From NCBI GenBank assembly GCA_013298145.1, contig JAAFJO010000002.1:62001-126000 (forward strand): DNA of 64,000 nucleotides, written 5' to 3'. This document shows positions 42,704-52,334 of this stretch, one piece after another (positions within the stretch are counted from its first letter, which is position 1; each line of letters starts with the position of its first letter). This DNA is from Betaproteobacteria bacterium (GTDB lineage Bacteria; Pseudomonadota; Gammaproteobacteria; Burkholderiales; Casimicrobiaceae). The notes under the pieces are model-generated. The model ran no database searches, was not told the DNA's origin, and was given only the letters and a program-made list of their open reading frames with translations. The translations under genes were made by a program, and so were the position numbers.

Positions 42704-43930
42704 ATGAACACGACCGCGCGCTTCTATTTAGCGGTGTTTGTGCCATTTGGCTGCGCGTATCTGATCAGCTACGGCTTACGCACGGTCAACGCCGCGATCG
42801 CGCCGCAGCTCACGCGCGAGTTCGGGCTCGACGCCGCACAGCTTGGATTTCTAACGGCCGCGTACTTCCTCGCCTTTGCGTTTACGCAGCTACCGCTCGG
42901 CAGCTTTCTTGATCGCTTCCGCCCTCGGCGCGTTGAGTCGGTGTTGATGCTGATTTGTGCTGCGGGGTGTTTCGTGTTCGCGATGGCTACCTCAGCAAGC
43001 GGACTCATCCTTGGGCGTGCGCTGATCGGGATTGGCGTTGCCGCCTGTTTGATGGCAACACTTCGCACGTTCGGCCTGTGGCTTGCGAAAGAGCGTTTGC
43101 CCGCGATGAATGGCTACATGCTCGCGGTGGGCAACGCGGGCGCAATTCTTTCCACTGCGCCTGTGCTTTGGGTGTTGGGATTTATCACCTGGTCGCAGAT
43201 GTTTGCGATGGTGGGCTTTTTATCGATTGGCGTTTCGCTCTGGTTGGCGTTTATCGTTCCCGATCCGCCAAGCCACACGGAACTCGGCTCGACCGGCGCA
43301 TCTGTCCCGGTGTCAGTGGTGCTGCGTTCGCCGCTTTTCTGGGCGATTGCGCCGATCACGTGTTTCACCAATGCGATGGGTTTGGCGGTGCAGGGCTTGT
43401 GGGCTGGTCCGTGGTTGGTTGATGTGGTGGGGATGTCGCCGCGAGACATTGGCGGCTATCTTTTGTTGATTTCCGCCGGCATGTTCGCATCGAACCTGCT
43501 CCTTGGGCTGTGGATGGGGCGCGTCGCCGCCCGAGGCGGTAACGCGGTGGGCTTTGCGAGCATCGCGTGCATCGGTGCGGTGTTGGGGTTGTTACCGCTT
43601 TCGCTTTCGTGGTCGTCGCAGCCCGCGCTTTGGCTTACGTTTTTCGGACTCACCCACGTCGCGGGTAATCTCGTATTCGCCGCGCTCACACCAAAGTTTC
43701 CCAACGGCGTTGCGGGGCGACTTTCTACGATCATCAATTTCATGATGTTCGGCCTGGGATTTGTGTTGCAATGGTGCATCGGCTTGATTGTGAATCGATA
43801 CCCCACCGATACGCCGGGACGGTATGCTCCTGCAGGATATGAAACGGCGTTTCTTCTTGTGTTTGCCATTGAAGTCGCGTTGCTTGTTTGGACGTTTTTT
43901 GCGCTTCGTCGCGCGTTGAAGGTTGCTTGA
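42704..43930 (+). CDS. Major facilitator superfamily transporter
   Basis: A 408-residue inner-membrane transporter with twelve predicted helices. The first helix, FYLAVFVPFGCAYLISYGLR, and the segment GSFLDRFRPRRVESV (loop 2-3, the MFS signature region) place it in the family, close to NarK/cyanate-transporter-like or general MFS groups. The start at 42704 (MNTTARFYLAV) is favoured over 42686, which adds only six polar residues. It is followed 7 bases later by an AEC permease gene, so both may be exported on one transcript. The substrate is unknown. Confidence 0.87.
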   Translation: MNTTARFYLAVFVPFGCAYLISYGLRTVNAAIAPQLTREFGLDAAQLGFLTAAYFLAFAFTQLPLGSFLDRFRPRRVESVLMLICAAGCFVFAMATSASGLILGRALIGIGVAACLMATLRTFGLWLAKERLPAMNGYMLAVGNAGAILSTAPVLWVLGFITWSQMFAMVGFLSIGVSLWLAFIVPDPPSHTELGSTGASVPVSVVLRSPLFWAIAPITCFTNAMGLAVQGLWAGPWLVDVVGMSPRDIGGYLLLISAGMFASNLLLGLWMGRVAARGGNAVGFASIACIGAVLGLLPLSLSWSSQPALWLTFFGLTHVAGNLVFAALTPKFPNGVAGRLSTIINFMMFGLGFVLQWCIGLIVNRYPTDTPGRYAPAGYETAFLLVFAIEVALLVWTFFALRRALKVA

Positions 43931-43937
43931 AGAAACG

Positions 43938-44819
43938 ATGAGTACCGCATTACGCATCGGCGAAATCGTCCTCCCCGTGTTGCTCATCATTTTGCTCGGC
44001 TACGCGCTCGGGCGCGCGTGGAAGCCCGATATGCGGGTGATGAATCGCTTCAACCTTGATGTGTTCGGACCGTTTCTGGTGCTCGCTTATTTGAGCGACA
44101 AGAGCGTTGATCTTCTCTCACTCTGGCCGCTCGCAGCGGCTTCAGTGCTCGTGGTCGTCGGGTCGGGCATTTTGTCTTGGCCCTTCGCCAAACTTGCAGG
44201 TGAGAGTCCACGAACATTTGTTCCGCCGATGATGTTTAACAACTGCGGCAACATGGGGCTACCGCTCGCGTTGTTCGCATTCGGCCCCATCGGCGTAGCT
44301 GGAATGGTGGCTTTATTCACCACTTCGAACTTGCTTCACTTCACGCTCGGCTCGTTTATTGTTAATCGCCACGCGGAATGGAAGTTCTTATTGAAGAGCC
44401 CAATGATTTGGGCCACGGTGGCCGGTGCTGCAATCGGGTTTTCTGGATTTCATATCCCCGATGTCATTCACAAGCCGATGAAGATGATTGGCGATAGCGC
44501 AATCCCGCTCATGCTGCTTTCGCTGGGCGTGCGCATGAATGATGTGAAGCGCTCTGATTTCTCGGTGTCGCTTTTGGCGGCTGCTGTATGCCCGATCACA
44601 GGCCTCATCATGGCGGCGATCGTTGCCCACGTGGTGCCGATGACGAAAGAACAAATCGGACTCGTGTTCTTGTTTGGCGCATTACCGCCCGCAGTGCTTA
44701 ACTTTTTGGTGGCAGACTACTACAAGCAAGAGCCCGCGAAGGTCGCATCGATCGTGCTAGTCGGAAACATCGCGAGCGTCGTATTCGTGCCGTTGGGGCT
44801 GCTCTTCGCGCTGCGCTAG
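43938..44819 (+). CDS. AEC family transporter (auxin efflux carrier-like permease)
   Basis: A 293-residue membrane protein with about ten hydrophobic helices. MNRFNLDVFGPFLVLAYL, FNNCGNMGLPLALFAFG and DSAIPLMLLSLGVRM are signatures of the bacterial AEC family, which moves small organic acids such as malate or malonate. It starts at 43938, after the MFS stop (43928-43930); the upstream TTG (43923) would overlap that gene. It is probably cotranscribed with the MFS transporter. The transported compound is not deducible. Confidence 0.88.
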   Translation: MSTALRIGEIVLPVLLIILLGYALGRAWKPDMRVMNRFNLDVFGPFLVLAYLSDKSVDLLSLWPLAAASVLVVVGSGILSWPFAKLAGESPRTFVPPMMFNNCGNMGLPLALFAFGPIGVAGMVALFTTSNLLHFTLGSFIVNRHAEWKFLLKSPMIWATVAGAAIGFSGFHIPDVIHKPMKMIGDSAIPLMLLSLGVRMNDVKRSDFSVSLLAAAVCPITGLIMAAIVAHVVPMTKEQIGLVFLFGALPPAVLNFLVADYYKQEPAKVASIVLVGNIASVVFVPLGLLFALR

Positions 44820-44897
44820 TGTGCAAAGCACGCTGGATTAGCAGGCGAAAAACTCAATAGCGGATCACGGCCGCGTTGCAGAAAAAGCGTCGTGCGC

Positions 44898-45470
44898 TTA
44901 AACGCGCAGCGCGAGTTGTTCGCTCGACCAATTCGCGCTTGGCTTTCGCTTGAAGCCACTCTTCGCGAACGTATGCCACCGGCCCAGCGCATAGGCGACG
45001 CACGTAGACGCACACGCCGCAGGGTTCAAATCAATTTGCGGATTCGCCGCAGTAACGAGCTGCAACGATTGTTTGATTGAAGCCTCGACGCGGTCAAGAA
45101 TTTGATTGATGCGCAACTGCAGGCGCGCATCTTCATTAACGAGCGCATCGCCGATCAACACGCGAACCATGCCTGGATTTTTTTCGGCAAACGTCAACAT
45201 CATGGCAACAATTGAGAGCGCTTGTGTGCGACCGTCTCGTTCAGCGGTGACGATTTGGTTGATCAATGAAAACATCGATTCTTCGATGAATTCGATCAAC
45301 GCTTCAAACATTTGAGCTTTGCTCGCGAAGTGTCGGTAGAGCGCGGCTTCCGACACGCCGACCTTTGCGGCGAGCGCTGCGGTGGTCACTTTCTCGCCTT
45401 GCGGCGTTTCCAACATGCCCGCGAGCACTTGCAGAATCTGCGTTCGGCGCTCGCCCGGTTTGCCCGCCAT
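44898..45470 (-). CDS. slmA: Nucleoid occlusion factor SlmA (TetR family)
   Basis: A 190-residue TetR-fold protein. The helix-turn-helix is VTTAALAAKVGVSEAALYRHFASKAQMFEALI (about residues 28-59, shown here as its key features VGVSEAALYRHF), matching SlmA, which binds DNA away from the terminus and blocks FtsZ over the nucleoid. The ATG has an AGGGG site. It sits directly upstream-facing argB on the same strand, a conserved order in Betaproteobacteria. A plain TetR regulator is the alternative, but the N-terminal GERRTQILQVLAGMLE favours SlmA. Confidence 0.88.
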   Translation of the reverse strand: MAGKPGERRTQILQVLAGMLETPQGEKVTTAALAAKVGVSEAALYRHFASKAQMFEALIEFIEESMFSLINQIVTAERDGRTQALSIVAMMLTFAEKNPGMVRVLIGDALVNEDARLQLRINQILDRVEASIKQSLQLVTAANPQIDLNPAACASTCVAYALGRWHTFAKSGFKRKPSANWSSEQLALRV

Positions 45471-45533
45471 ATTGTTATCCCCTCGTGCTATTGGTCGAGC
45501 GAATCGATCGATGTTGTTTGAATGGCGCTTGCC

Positions 45534-46418
45534 CTAGTTCGCGCGGATCATGGTTCCCACGCCTTCGGACGTAAGAATCTCCAACAGTAGCGCATGCTCT
45601 ACACGCCCGTCAATGATGTGTACCGCTTTGACACTATGCAGTGCAGCATCTAACGCACCCTGAATTTTCGGTCGCATGCCGCCAGAAATGGTGCCGTCAG
45701 CGAAGAGGCCCTCAATTTGTGCATGGGTTAAGCCGGTGAGCAATTTGCCCTCTTTGTCGAGCACGCCAGGCGTATTCGTCATCAGCAAAAGCTTCTCCGC
45801 CTTCAACGTTTGCGCAAGTTCGGAGGCCACCAGATCGGCGTTGATGTTGTAGGCCTGACCGTCGTCACCCACGCCAATCGGCGCGATAACGGGAATGAAG
45901 TCCGCCGCATCGAGATGATGGATCAACGTTGGATCAATCGACTGGATGTCGCCGACAAACCCGATATCAAGCTTTTCCCCGGCGTTCGTCTCGGAATCGA
46001 GCATCATCTTTTTGGCACGAATAAACCCGCCGTCTTGCCCATTCAACCCGACGGCTTTCCCGCCCGCTTGATTGATGAGGCCCACGATCTCTTGGTTGAG
46101 CTCGCCGAGCACGGCTTCGACCACGTAGAGCGTTTCGTCGTCGGTGACGCGCATACCCTGAACGAAGGTGCCTTTTTTCCCGGTTTTATCCAGCATCTCA
46201 TTGATCTGTGGGCCGCCACCATGCACGACTACCGGGTTCATGCCGACCAACTTGAGCATGACGACATCGAACGCAAATTTCTTTTTGAGATTCGGGTCGG
46301 TCATCGCATTTCCGCCGTACTTGATCACAAGCGTTTTGTCGTGGAACTGGCGTATGTAGGGAAGCGCATCGGCCAGGATGCGTGCGCGATCAGCGGCAGT
46401 GGCGGCGGAAAGTGGCAT
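45534..46418 (-). CDS. argB: Acetylglutamate kinase
   Basis: A 294-residue kinase for the second step of arginine synthesis, phosphorylating N-acetylglutamate. [12 protein letters not shown] (near residue 28) is the glycine loop, [16 protein letters not shown] binds the substrate phosphate, and [21 protein letters not shown] with the following DTPGVLD-like segment (NTPGVLD) is conserved. The ATG at 46418 gives [11 protein letters not shown]; an in-frame TTG at 46430 precedes it. slmA follows 63 bases downstream on the same strand. A long antisense frame across this gene is a GC-rich shadow. Confidence 0.95.
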   Translation of the reverse strand: MPLSAATAADRARILADALPYIRQFHDKTLVIKYGGNAMTDPNLKKKFAFDVVMLKLVGMNPVVVHGGGPQINEMLDKTGKKGTFVQGMRVTDDETLYVVEAVLGELNQEIVGLINQAGGKAVGLNGQDGGFIRAKKMMLDSETNAGEKLDIGFVGDIQSIDPTLIHHLDAADFIPVIAPIGVGDDGQAYNINADLVASELAQTLKAEKLLLMTNTPGVLDKEGKLLTGLTHAQIEGLFADGTISGGMRPKIQGALDAALHSVKAVHIIDGRVEHALLLEILTSEGVGTMIRAN

Positions 46419-46839
46419 AGATCGATTCAAAGGGAGGTTGCCGGGATTCTATGCGCCTGTCTGGCCGCTGCGGGGCGCGTATGGCGTGATCAATGCAAAC
46501 ATCCCTGTCGGCGTGAGTCTGACAGAGCGTGTTCACAACTCGCACGCTTCTGGGCAAACCGAGTCAAAAAGGGGCAATGCGTCCGCACCGGTCCCAGGCT
46601 TGTGCAGAGCGCGCCGCTCGCTGTAGTGCCTGCGCTTTGACAGCCGTTTACCTTGAAAACAACGTAATCAAGGTAGCCAATACTTTTTGCGGGCGAGAGG
46701 GCTAAAAAATAAAGTAACGAATTACTTCATAAAGCCGCTGTAGCCCGGGTTAATTCAGCGATAGGCGTGTATATTTGTACTTAGGATCACCGCCTACGCC
46801 GATCATGTGGCGGCGATGCACCGCCGAGTGGCTCGGAAG
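46419..46839. other. Intergenic gap with an argB promoter region and a palindromic element
   Basis: No gene is supportable in this gap between argB and the binding-protein gene. A palindromic element lies at 46699-46746: outer arms GGGCTA (46699-46704) and TAGCCC (46741-46746) around the hairpin AAGTAA-CGAA-TTACTT (46712-46727). Its layout matches the elements at 37005 and 59460. The argB promoter should be in the first part. Confidence 0.5.
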
Positions 46840-47973
46840 CTAGCGTAAGAAAGTACCGTCGCGCGAGATGATAGTTTCCTCAACGAAATCTGTTCCGTTG
46901 AAGTCGTTCGCATTGAATGCAATGACGAAGTCACCTAAATCGAATTTATTCATGGAGACGAGCGCGGAGCGAAGTGTCTCCGTGTTCAAGTTTTTGCCCG
47001 CGCGCTTTAGACTCTCCACCAGCACGCGCGCGCCGACATATGCAACGAGGCCGTTGTAGCTCGGCGAGAGTTTGGCGTCCGCGCAGAGCGCCTGGTAGTC
47101 GCGCGCGAGCTTCACTGTTTTCGACGTCGGCAGCGGCATTACTTGCATGACGATCACGCCTCGGCCTGCGCTACCGAGTCCTTTCAAAAACGCATTCGAG
47201 CTGTTGTTTGAGAGGGTAATGAACTGAGCAGTGCCGCCGCGCTCTTTGTACTTTTTTACGAAATCAGACGCACACGACGCGCTGCAGAGCAGAAAGATGA
47301 CCTCCGGGCGGCTCTGGATAAAACTCGTGAGCGCAGGGTTAATGTCTGCAGCGCGGTTATCAACTTTCGACACCATTGGCCGGATACTGAGCGGCGCCAG
47401 CTTTTGTGTAGCCGCCTCTACCAACGGATTGCCATACGAATCGTCTGCGGCAAGAAATGCGAAGCTTTTTCGATCAAACTTGAGTTGCAAGTCAATCGCG
47501 CGAACCAATTCGGTTTCGTAGCTGGCACGGATCGTGAAGAACGACCGCTGGTCGCGCGTGTACATGAAGTTCGGCCCCACTTGCGGGGCAATGATCGGCA
47601 CCCCCGCGGGTTGCGCGTTCTTCAACAGCATCTGGTTGGCTGGCGAGGTGCGTGGTAAGAAAAATGCCAGCACTTCGTTGCGCTCTACGACCTCGCGCGA
47701 AAGCGTGTCGGCGAGCGTTGGCTCTTGCTGATCATCCAGCAACACGAGCTCAATCTGCCGCCCTGCAACGCCGCCATCTCGATTGATCTGTGCGAGATAG
47801 GCCTGAGCGCTCGCGAGCGCCTCTTTATTGGTGGGTACTAACGGCCCTTTGGAGAGTACGCCGACGTGGTGAATGCGTACTTTATTCGCTGTAACTGCTG
47901 GCGTTTGCGCATCGAGCGCCGCACTTGTGCAGACCGCGAGCATCGCGAGTAAATATCGAAGCCACTGTTTCAT
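46840..47973 (-). CDS. ABC transporter substrate-binding protein, branched-chain amino acid (LivJ) type
   Basis: A 377-residue periplasmic binding protein of the type I fold. The ATG at 47973 has a strong GGAGGGG site and starts a signal peptide (residues 3-22, ending ALDAQ); an upstream ATG (48294) would add 107 residues without family likeness and overlap the region before miaB. Mature residues include [30 protein letters not shown] and [17 protein letters not shown]. No permease or ATPase genes are adjacent, so it is an orphan binding protein here; its ligand may be an amino acid or an aromatic compound. Divergent from miaB. Confidence 0.87.
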   Translation of the reverse strand: MKQWLRYLLAMLAVCTSAALDAQTPAVTANKVRIHHVGVLSKGPLVPTNKEALASAQAYLAQINRDGGVAGRQIELVLLDDQQEPTLADTLSREVVERNEVLAFFLPRTSPANQMLLKNAQPAGVPIIAPQVGPNFMYTRDQRSFFTIRASYETELVRAIDLQLKFDRKSFAFLAADDSYGNPLVEAATQKLAPLSIRPMVSKVDNRAADINPALTSFIQSRPEVIFLLCSASCASDFVKKYKERGGTAQFITLSNNSSNAFLKGLGSAGRGVIVMQVMPLPTSKTVKLARDYQALCADAKLSPSYNGLVAYVGARVLVESLKRAGKNLNTETLRSALVSMNKFDLGDFVIAFNANDFNGTDFVEETIISRDGTFLR

Positions 47974-48103
47974 TATTGATCCCCTCCAAAATATCGAAGC
48001 GGAGGCTACACGAAGCATCCTGTCAATCAGCCTACGAGCTCCATTCCAACGTAAAATCCACATCTTTAGATTGCAACGCCGGATAAAGCCGTGCGCCCTG
48101 CCC

Positions 48104-49495
48104 ATGAATGAAATCGTCTCGACGAGCGGCATCGATTCGCTCACAACCGCCTCCACCAAGAAAAAGCTTTTCATCCGCACCTTTGGCTGCCAGATGAATG
48201 AGTACGATTCCGACAAGATGGCCGACATCTTGAATGCATCGGAAGGCTTCGAAAAAACGGACACCCCGGAGGACGCTGACGTCATTCTTTTCAATACTTG
48301 CTCGGTGCGTGAGAAGGCCCAAGAGAAAGTGTTTCACGATCTTGGCCGCGTGCGCGAACTGAAGAAGACAAACCCGAGTTTGGTGATTGGTGTGGGTGGC
48401 TGCGTTGCCTCGCAAGAAGGCGCGGCGATTGTCGAGCGCGCGCCCTTTGTGGATGTTGTCTTTGGTCCACAAACACTGCATCGCCTGCCGCAGCTAATTG
48501 CGAAAAAGCGGGCCACGGGTAAATCGCAAGTCGATATTTCGTTTCCTGAAATCGAGAAGTTTGATCACTTGCCACCAGCGCGGGTGGAGCAAGCAAGTGC
48601 GTTCGTTTCCATCATGGAAGGTTGCAGCAAATACTGCAGCTTCTGCGTGGTGCCGTACACCCGCGGCGAAGAAGTATCCAGGCCGTTTGAGGATGTGCTC
48701 ACCGAAGTCGCAGAGCTTGCGATCAAAGGCGTGAAAGAGATCACCTTGCTCGGGCAAAACGTCAATGCCTACCGCGGAAAAATGGGCGACGGCGCATCAA
48801 TTGCCGATTTTGCGACGCTCATCGAATACATCGATGAAATTCCGGGCATCGAGCGCATTCGCTACACCACGTCTCACCCGCGTGAGATGAGTTCGTCGCT
48901 CATCGAGGTATATGGAAAGGTGCCAAAGCTGGTGTCGCAATTGCATCTACCGGTGCAACATGGTTCTGATCGCATTTTGGCGGCGATGAAGCGCGGCTAC
49001 ACCGCGCTCGAATTCAAATCGACGGTGCGTAAACTCCGCGAGGTGCGCCCGAACATTTCGCTGACATCCGATTTCATTGTCGGCTTCCCTGGCGAGACGC
49101 AGAAAGATCATGATCTCACGATGAAACTCATCGACGACGTCGCCTTCGACGGTGCGTTTAGTTTCACCTACAGCGCGCGTCCAGGAACCCCCGCGGCCGA
49201 TCTGGTTGACGACACGCCGCAAGCGGAAAAATCGAAGCGCCTCTCGCAACTGCAAAAGCGGATCGATGAGCTTTTCACGAGTTATTCCAAAGCCATGGTC
49301 GGTAATGTCGAGCGTGTGCTGGTGGAAGGCACGTCAAAGAAGAGCAAAGCCGAGCTCGCCGCGCGTACAGAGAATAACCGGGTGATCAATTTCCCTGGAG
49401 GCCCCAACGCTGATCGTTTGATCGGACACTATGTCGATGTCAAAGTCACTGAGGCAGTGGCGCATAGTTTGCGCGGCGAGATGCAGGTCGCGTAA
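48104..49495 (+). CDS. miaB: tRNA-2-methylthio-N6-dimethylallyladenosine synthase
   Basis: A 463-residue radical SAM enzyme that adds a methylthio group to i6A37 of tRNAs. The N-terminal UPF0004 domain has the first cluster cysteines ([35 protein letters not shown]); the radical SAM cluster CxxxCxxC is in [16 protein letters not shown]. The C-terminal TRAM domain follows (about 390 onward). The start at 48104 (MNEIVSTSG) is chosen over a long upstream extension that overlaps the divergent binding-protein gene. The complete motif set supports function. Confidence 0.95.
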   Translation: MNEIVSTSGIDSLTTASTKKKLFIRTFGCQMNEYDSDKMADILNASEGFEKTDTPEDADVILFNTCSVREKAQEKVFHDLGRVRELKKTNPSLVIGVGGCVASQEGAAIVERAPFVDVVFGPQTLHRLPQLIAKKRATGKSQVDISFPEIEKFDHLPPARVEQASAFVSIMEGCSKYCSFCVVPYTRGEEVSRPFEDVLTEVAELAIKGVKEITLLGQNVNAYRGKMGDGASIADFATLIEYIDEIPGIERIRYTTSHPREMSSSLIEVYGKVPKLVSQLHLPVQHGSDRILAAMKRGYTALEFKSTVRKLREVRPNISLTSDFIVGFPGETQKDHDLTMKLIDDVAFDGAFSFTYSARPGTPAADLVDDTPQAEKSKRLSQLQKRIDELFTSYSKAMVGNVERVLVEGTSKKSKAELAARTENNRVINFPGGPNADRLIGHYVDVKVTEAVAHSLRGEMQVA

Positions 49496-49523
49496 GAGAC
49501 GGCGCGGCGAGCGCCGACAGGAA

Positions 49524-50159
49524 TTACGAGTTTGCGATTCGCGCCAAATCAACCCAGGCCTGGACGCTCGGTCGCGCCCATTGCGAGCGAACATAGCGGG
49601 CGATTTTTTCTGGCACTGCATCGCCGTTGTGAACAAGCCGATTGAGCATCATGGCGAGATCAGTATCGGCGATGCTCCATACGCCGAATAAGTTGCCGGA
49701 GTCGGCAGGGATCAATGCGTCGGCAAAGCTGATCAGTTTCTCCGCCGCAGCACCAGCCTCAGCGGAGAGCGGCGCGGGTTTTTCGTGCTGAAACACTGTA
49801 CTTGTTGAGCGCTCAATGCGTATAGGCATCAGATCGCTGCGTACGAACGCTTGAATTTGCCGCGCTCTGGCGCGCTCGCGCACACCGCTCGGATACACGC
49901 GAGGCGTTTCTGGAAATGCATCTTCCAAGTACTCATCCATCGCTGATGACTCAGACAATGCAAAGTCTCCGTGCACGAGCGTGGGAATGCGCTCGGTTAA
50001 TGAGCGAGTGCGGTAATCGCCCTGCTTGTGCCCGTCGACATTCATGTCGATCTCGACCACGTCGAACGCCAGATTCTTTTCGCGAAGCGTGACGAACGTA
50101 GAAAGCGCGTACGGGCTGGTGTAGCCGCGATTCACGTAAAGTATGAGTGCGTTTGGCAT
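49524..50159 (-). CDS. Glutathione S-transferase, YfcF-like
   Basis: A 211-residue protein with a thioredoxin-like N-terminal domain and an all-helical C-terminal domain. LTERIPTLVHGDFALSESSAMDEYLEDAFPE (about residues 52-82, key: cis-Pro in IPTLVHGD and the SES glutathione site) is typical of the YfcF group. The N-terminal serine or tyrosine used by other classes is not obvious, as is common in YfcF-like enzymes. Convergent with miaB, 28 bases apart. It may have glutathione peroxidase or disulfide-bond oxidoreductase activity; no substrate is implied. Confidence 0.87.
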   Translation of the reverse strand: MPNALILYVNRGYTSPYALSTFVTLREKNLAFDVVEIDMNVDGHKQGDYRTRSLTERIPTLVHGDFALSESSAMDEYLEDAFPETPRVYPSGVRERARARQIQAFVRSDLMPIRIERSTSTVFQHEKPAPLSAEAGAAAEKLISFADALIPADSGNLFGVWSIADTDLAMMLNRLVHNGDAVPEKIARYVRSQWARPSVQAWVDLARIANS

Positions 50160-50337
50160 GATGTTGGGGCGGTGAAGGATTTGATGGGTAGGTGTTGATT
50201 GATGCTACGGCACTTTACGGCATCTGACATGAGCTGCCGTAGCGCTAACTCAACATGCGGCGACTTCATTGGCGGCGACGCCGCTGCCTCCGACCCGGGC
50301 CGCAGGTCGGGTAAGTGCGCATCCTCGATCTGCTCAG

Positions 50338-50736
50338 TTAACGCGCCCCACGACTGAGTTTTGGGTCGAGGTGCACCGCCGCTTGTTGCAGTGATTTTGC
50401 AAAACCACAGAGCAGCGTCGCGATTGGACGCAACACGGATATGGTCAGTGCCTGCGCAAAGCTCGGGCCCACGTGCGCGACGAGTGGCGATTGTGCCGCT
50501 AGGGCGACGCGCACCATCGCGCTCGCTGAGAGCGACTCAATCACCACGCGACCACTTCGTGCAGGCACCGCGTGCGTTTCGCCGGCTTTGAGGAGGAAGT
50601 CGCAAGAATTCCCGTCAACCGTAATCCAGAGCTCGCCCTTAAGCGATTCAATCGCGCGGATTTGCGATGCGTCGATCGACAGCGTGCGGTGGCTGACGAG
50701 CGCCCAATCTTGTGTAGCAAATGGATAGTGGTCCAT
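50338..50736 (-). CDS. DUF2917 domain protein
   Basis: A 132-residue protein of a family of unknown function with a small beta-sandwich: SIDASQIRAIESLKGELWITVDGNSCDFLLKAGETHAVP (about residues 20-60, the motif is ELWITVDG...DFLLKAGE). The ATG at 50736 has an AAAGG site eight bases away; one 15 bases upstream (50751) is also in frame but without one. It is divergent from a LysR gene with 200 bases between, a pairing frequent in Betaproteobacteria, and may be its target. The palindrome at 50845-50869 lies between them. Confidence 0.85.
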   Translation of the reverse strand: MDHYPFATQDWALVSHRTLSIDASQIRAIESLKGELWITVDGNSCDFLLKAGETHAVPARSGRVVIESLSASAMVRVALAAQSPLVAHVGPSFAQALTISVLRPIATLLCGFAKSLQQAAVHLDPKLSRGAR

Positions 50737-50844
50737 GTGGAAGCCTTTCATTCCGAGTACTCATGCAACGGCAAGGTTTATTTGTCTCGGTTGAGTGTGA
50801 TTTCACAGCGTAACCCGCGTTCTGTCCAACGAAAGGTTTTCGGG

Positions 50845-50869
50845 TAAGACTGCGTTTATTGCAGTCTTA
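50845..50869. promoter_or_regulatory. Palindromic operator candidate between divergent DUF2917 and LysR genes
   Basis: Perfect 9-base arms TAAGACTGC (50845-50853) and GCAGTCTTA (50861-50869) with a 7-base spacer. There is no T-run to suggest a terminator. The LysR start is 69-93 bases away, the usual place for a LysR regulator's own site, and the symmetry fits the dimeric recognition motif of that family (T-N11-A is contained, as T-N-A spacing of the core). Confidence 0.55.
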
Positions 50870-50937
50870 TCGCGGTTCGCGCATAATCTGGCAAGCCAGA
50901 CCCAGTACGGGTTGCCTGCCCAATTGAAAGCGTGCGA

Positions 50938-51960
50938 ATGAAATCTGCTGTTACTACCTACCGCGAGCGCCCCATCACCCTGGCGGGTCTGCGCGGCTTC
51001 GAGGCAGCGGCCCGGCACATGAGCCTGACGCGCGCTGCGCAGGAGCTCAATCTCACCCAGTCCGCGGTCTCGCGTCAAGTTCAAGGGCTCGAGGAAGAGC
51101 TAGGTGTTGCGCTATTTGCTCGAAAGGCGCGCGAAATCGTGCTCACACCGGCTGGGCGAGAGTGGCTTCCGCAGCTGCAAACATTGCTGCGCCAACTCGA
51201 TGGAAGTGTTGAGCGTATTCGGCGCGAAGCGCACTCCCCACGCGTGACGATCTCTACGTTTGCGTCCTTTGCATCCCTCTGGCTGATCCCTCGGCTTGGC
51301 GACTTCCGGGCGCTACGTCCGAATGTGGATATTGATTTGGGCGCAACCGATCGAATTGTCGATCTCGATAGTGAGGATATTGATCTCGCCATTCGCTATT
51401 TGCCGCGCGAGAGCGCGCCTCCGAATGCCGAGCTCCTCTTCGAAGAGGTACTTTTTCCGTTGGTGAGCCCCAGTTATCTGCAGGGACCGAAAAAGCTGGC
51501 GTCGCTCGCCGATTTGGATGCTCACACCTTAATCGAGGCAAAGGCCGGCGGCGTTGCGGAAGTGCGTTCTCAATGGTCAGAGTTTTTTGCGAGCTTGGGG
51601 CTCAAGCACATCAAAGGTGCGGGTGAAATTCGATTTGATTTCATCGCGCAGACGATGATGGCGGCCGAGCGCGGGCAGGGCGTTGCGCTCGGACGTACGT
51701 ACGGCGGCGATTTGTATATGAAGGGCGAGTTGGTGCGACCGTTCGATGTGGCCGTTTCGACAGGGGCAGGCTGTTTCCTCGTCGTTTCACCGCGAGTCGC
51801 AGAGCGCGCGGAGGCAAAGTTTTTCGTAGAGTGGCTGCGCAGCGAGGCGCAGAAATTCAATCGGGAACTTTCGGAATGGTTTAAGCGAACGAATGAGACC
51901 TACGCGGCAGCACCCAAGGCGCGAAGCGAGGTTACGAAGCGCTCGCGCGGGGCGCGCTGA
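50938..51960 (+). CDS. LysR-family transcriptional regulator, GcvA-like
   Basis: A 340-residue regulator. The N-terminal winged helix is RPITLAGLRGFEAAARHMSLTRAAQELNLTQSAVSRQVQGLEEELGVALF (about residues 11-60, whose key is the HTH AAQELNLTQSAVSRQV); the rest is the type II periplasmic-binding effector domain with DSEDIDLAIRYLPRESAPPNAEL. The GcvA-like order and length suggest control of amino-acid or aromatic metabolism genes. A GTG six bases upstream is an alternative start. Probably regulates the divergent DUF2917 gene and itself through the palindrome upstream. The effector is unknown. Its C-terminal 30 residues are basic and extra. Confidence 0.9.
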   Translation: MKSAVTTYRERPITLAGLRGFEAAARHMSLTRAAQELNLTQSAVSRQVQGLEEELGVALFARKAREIVLTPAGREWLPQLQTLLRQLDGSVERIRREAHSPRVTISTFASFASLWLIPRLGDFRALRPNVDIDLGATDRIVDLDSEDIDLAIRYLPRESAPPNAELLFEEVLFPLVSPSYLQGPKKLASLADLDAHTLIEAKAGGVAEVRSQWSEFFASLGLKHIKGAGEIRFDFIAQTMMAAERGQGVALGRTYGGDLYMKGELVRPFDVAVSTGAGCFLVVSPRVAERAEAKFFVEWLRSEAQKFNRELSEWFKRTNETYAAAPKARSEVTKRSRGAR

Positions 51961-52334
51961 TCCGCGCTAGGTCCTTAATACAAACTTCGGACCTGAGCGA
52001 CGTGCGCACTTACAACACCGTTGATCCCGCTCTTTCGTCATTCGTCGCTTTTTTCGAACGCTTTTGGGATAGGCGCACGCGCTTTGTGTAGCGCACGCTT
52101 AAACTGAAAGCCTGGCTTTGTGTCCGAAGGCCCGCTGGATTTTTATAAAAACTTTTTGCCCGTTGTCCCCGTTAAATGAGGGATAAATGTCAAAAAAGCA
52201 ATTTATCAAGATCAAACTGTTTTGCGGTTTTGCCGGAGCTGAATGGTCGATAGCGTGATTTAGCTTATTGCTAGGTCGCTCTCTACGGAACTTTATCTCG
52301 AACTCAAGCGCACCCTACTTCTATCCATCTATCC
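51961..52334. other. Intergenic gap before the metzincin gene
   Basis: 374 bases without a credible gene. The stretch 52140-52300 is AT-richer than its surroundings (TTTTTATAAAAACTTTTTG near 52140) and probably holds the promoter of the protease gene. I found no clear operator or riboswitch. Confidence 0.4.

Noticed and set aside
45810..46640. A 276-codon open frame on the plus strand opposite argB
   Set aside because: It lies fully across argB and its upstream gap, its translation is rich in His, Arg and Asp with no family features, and argB itself is unmistakable. GC-rich codon use opens the opposite strand.
52140..52160. Terminator in the gap before the metalloprotease gene
   Set aside because: The TTTTTATAAAAAC stretch is AT-rich but has no GC stem, so it looks more like promoter-region DNA.
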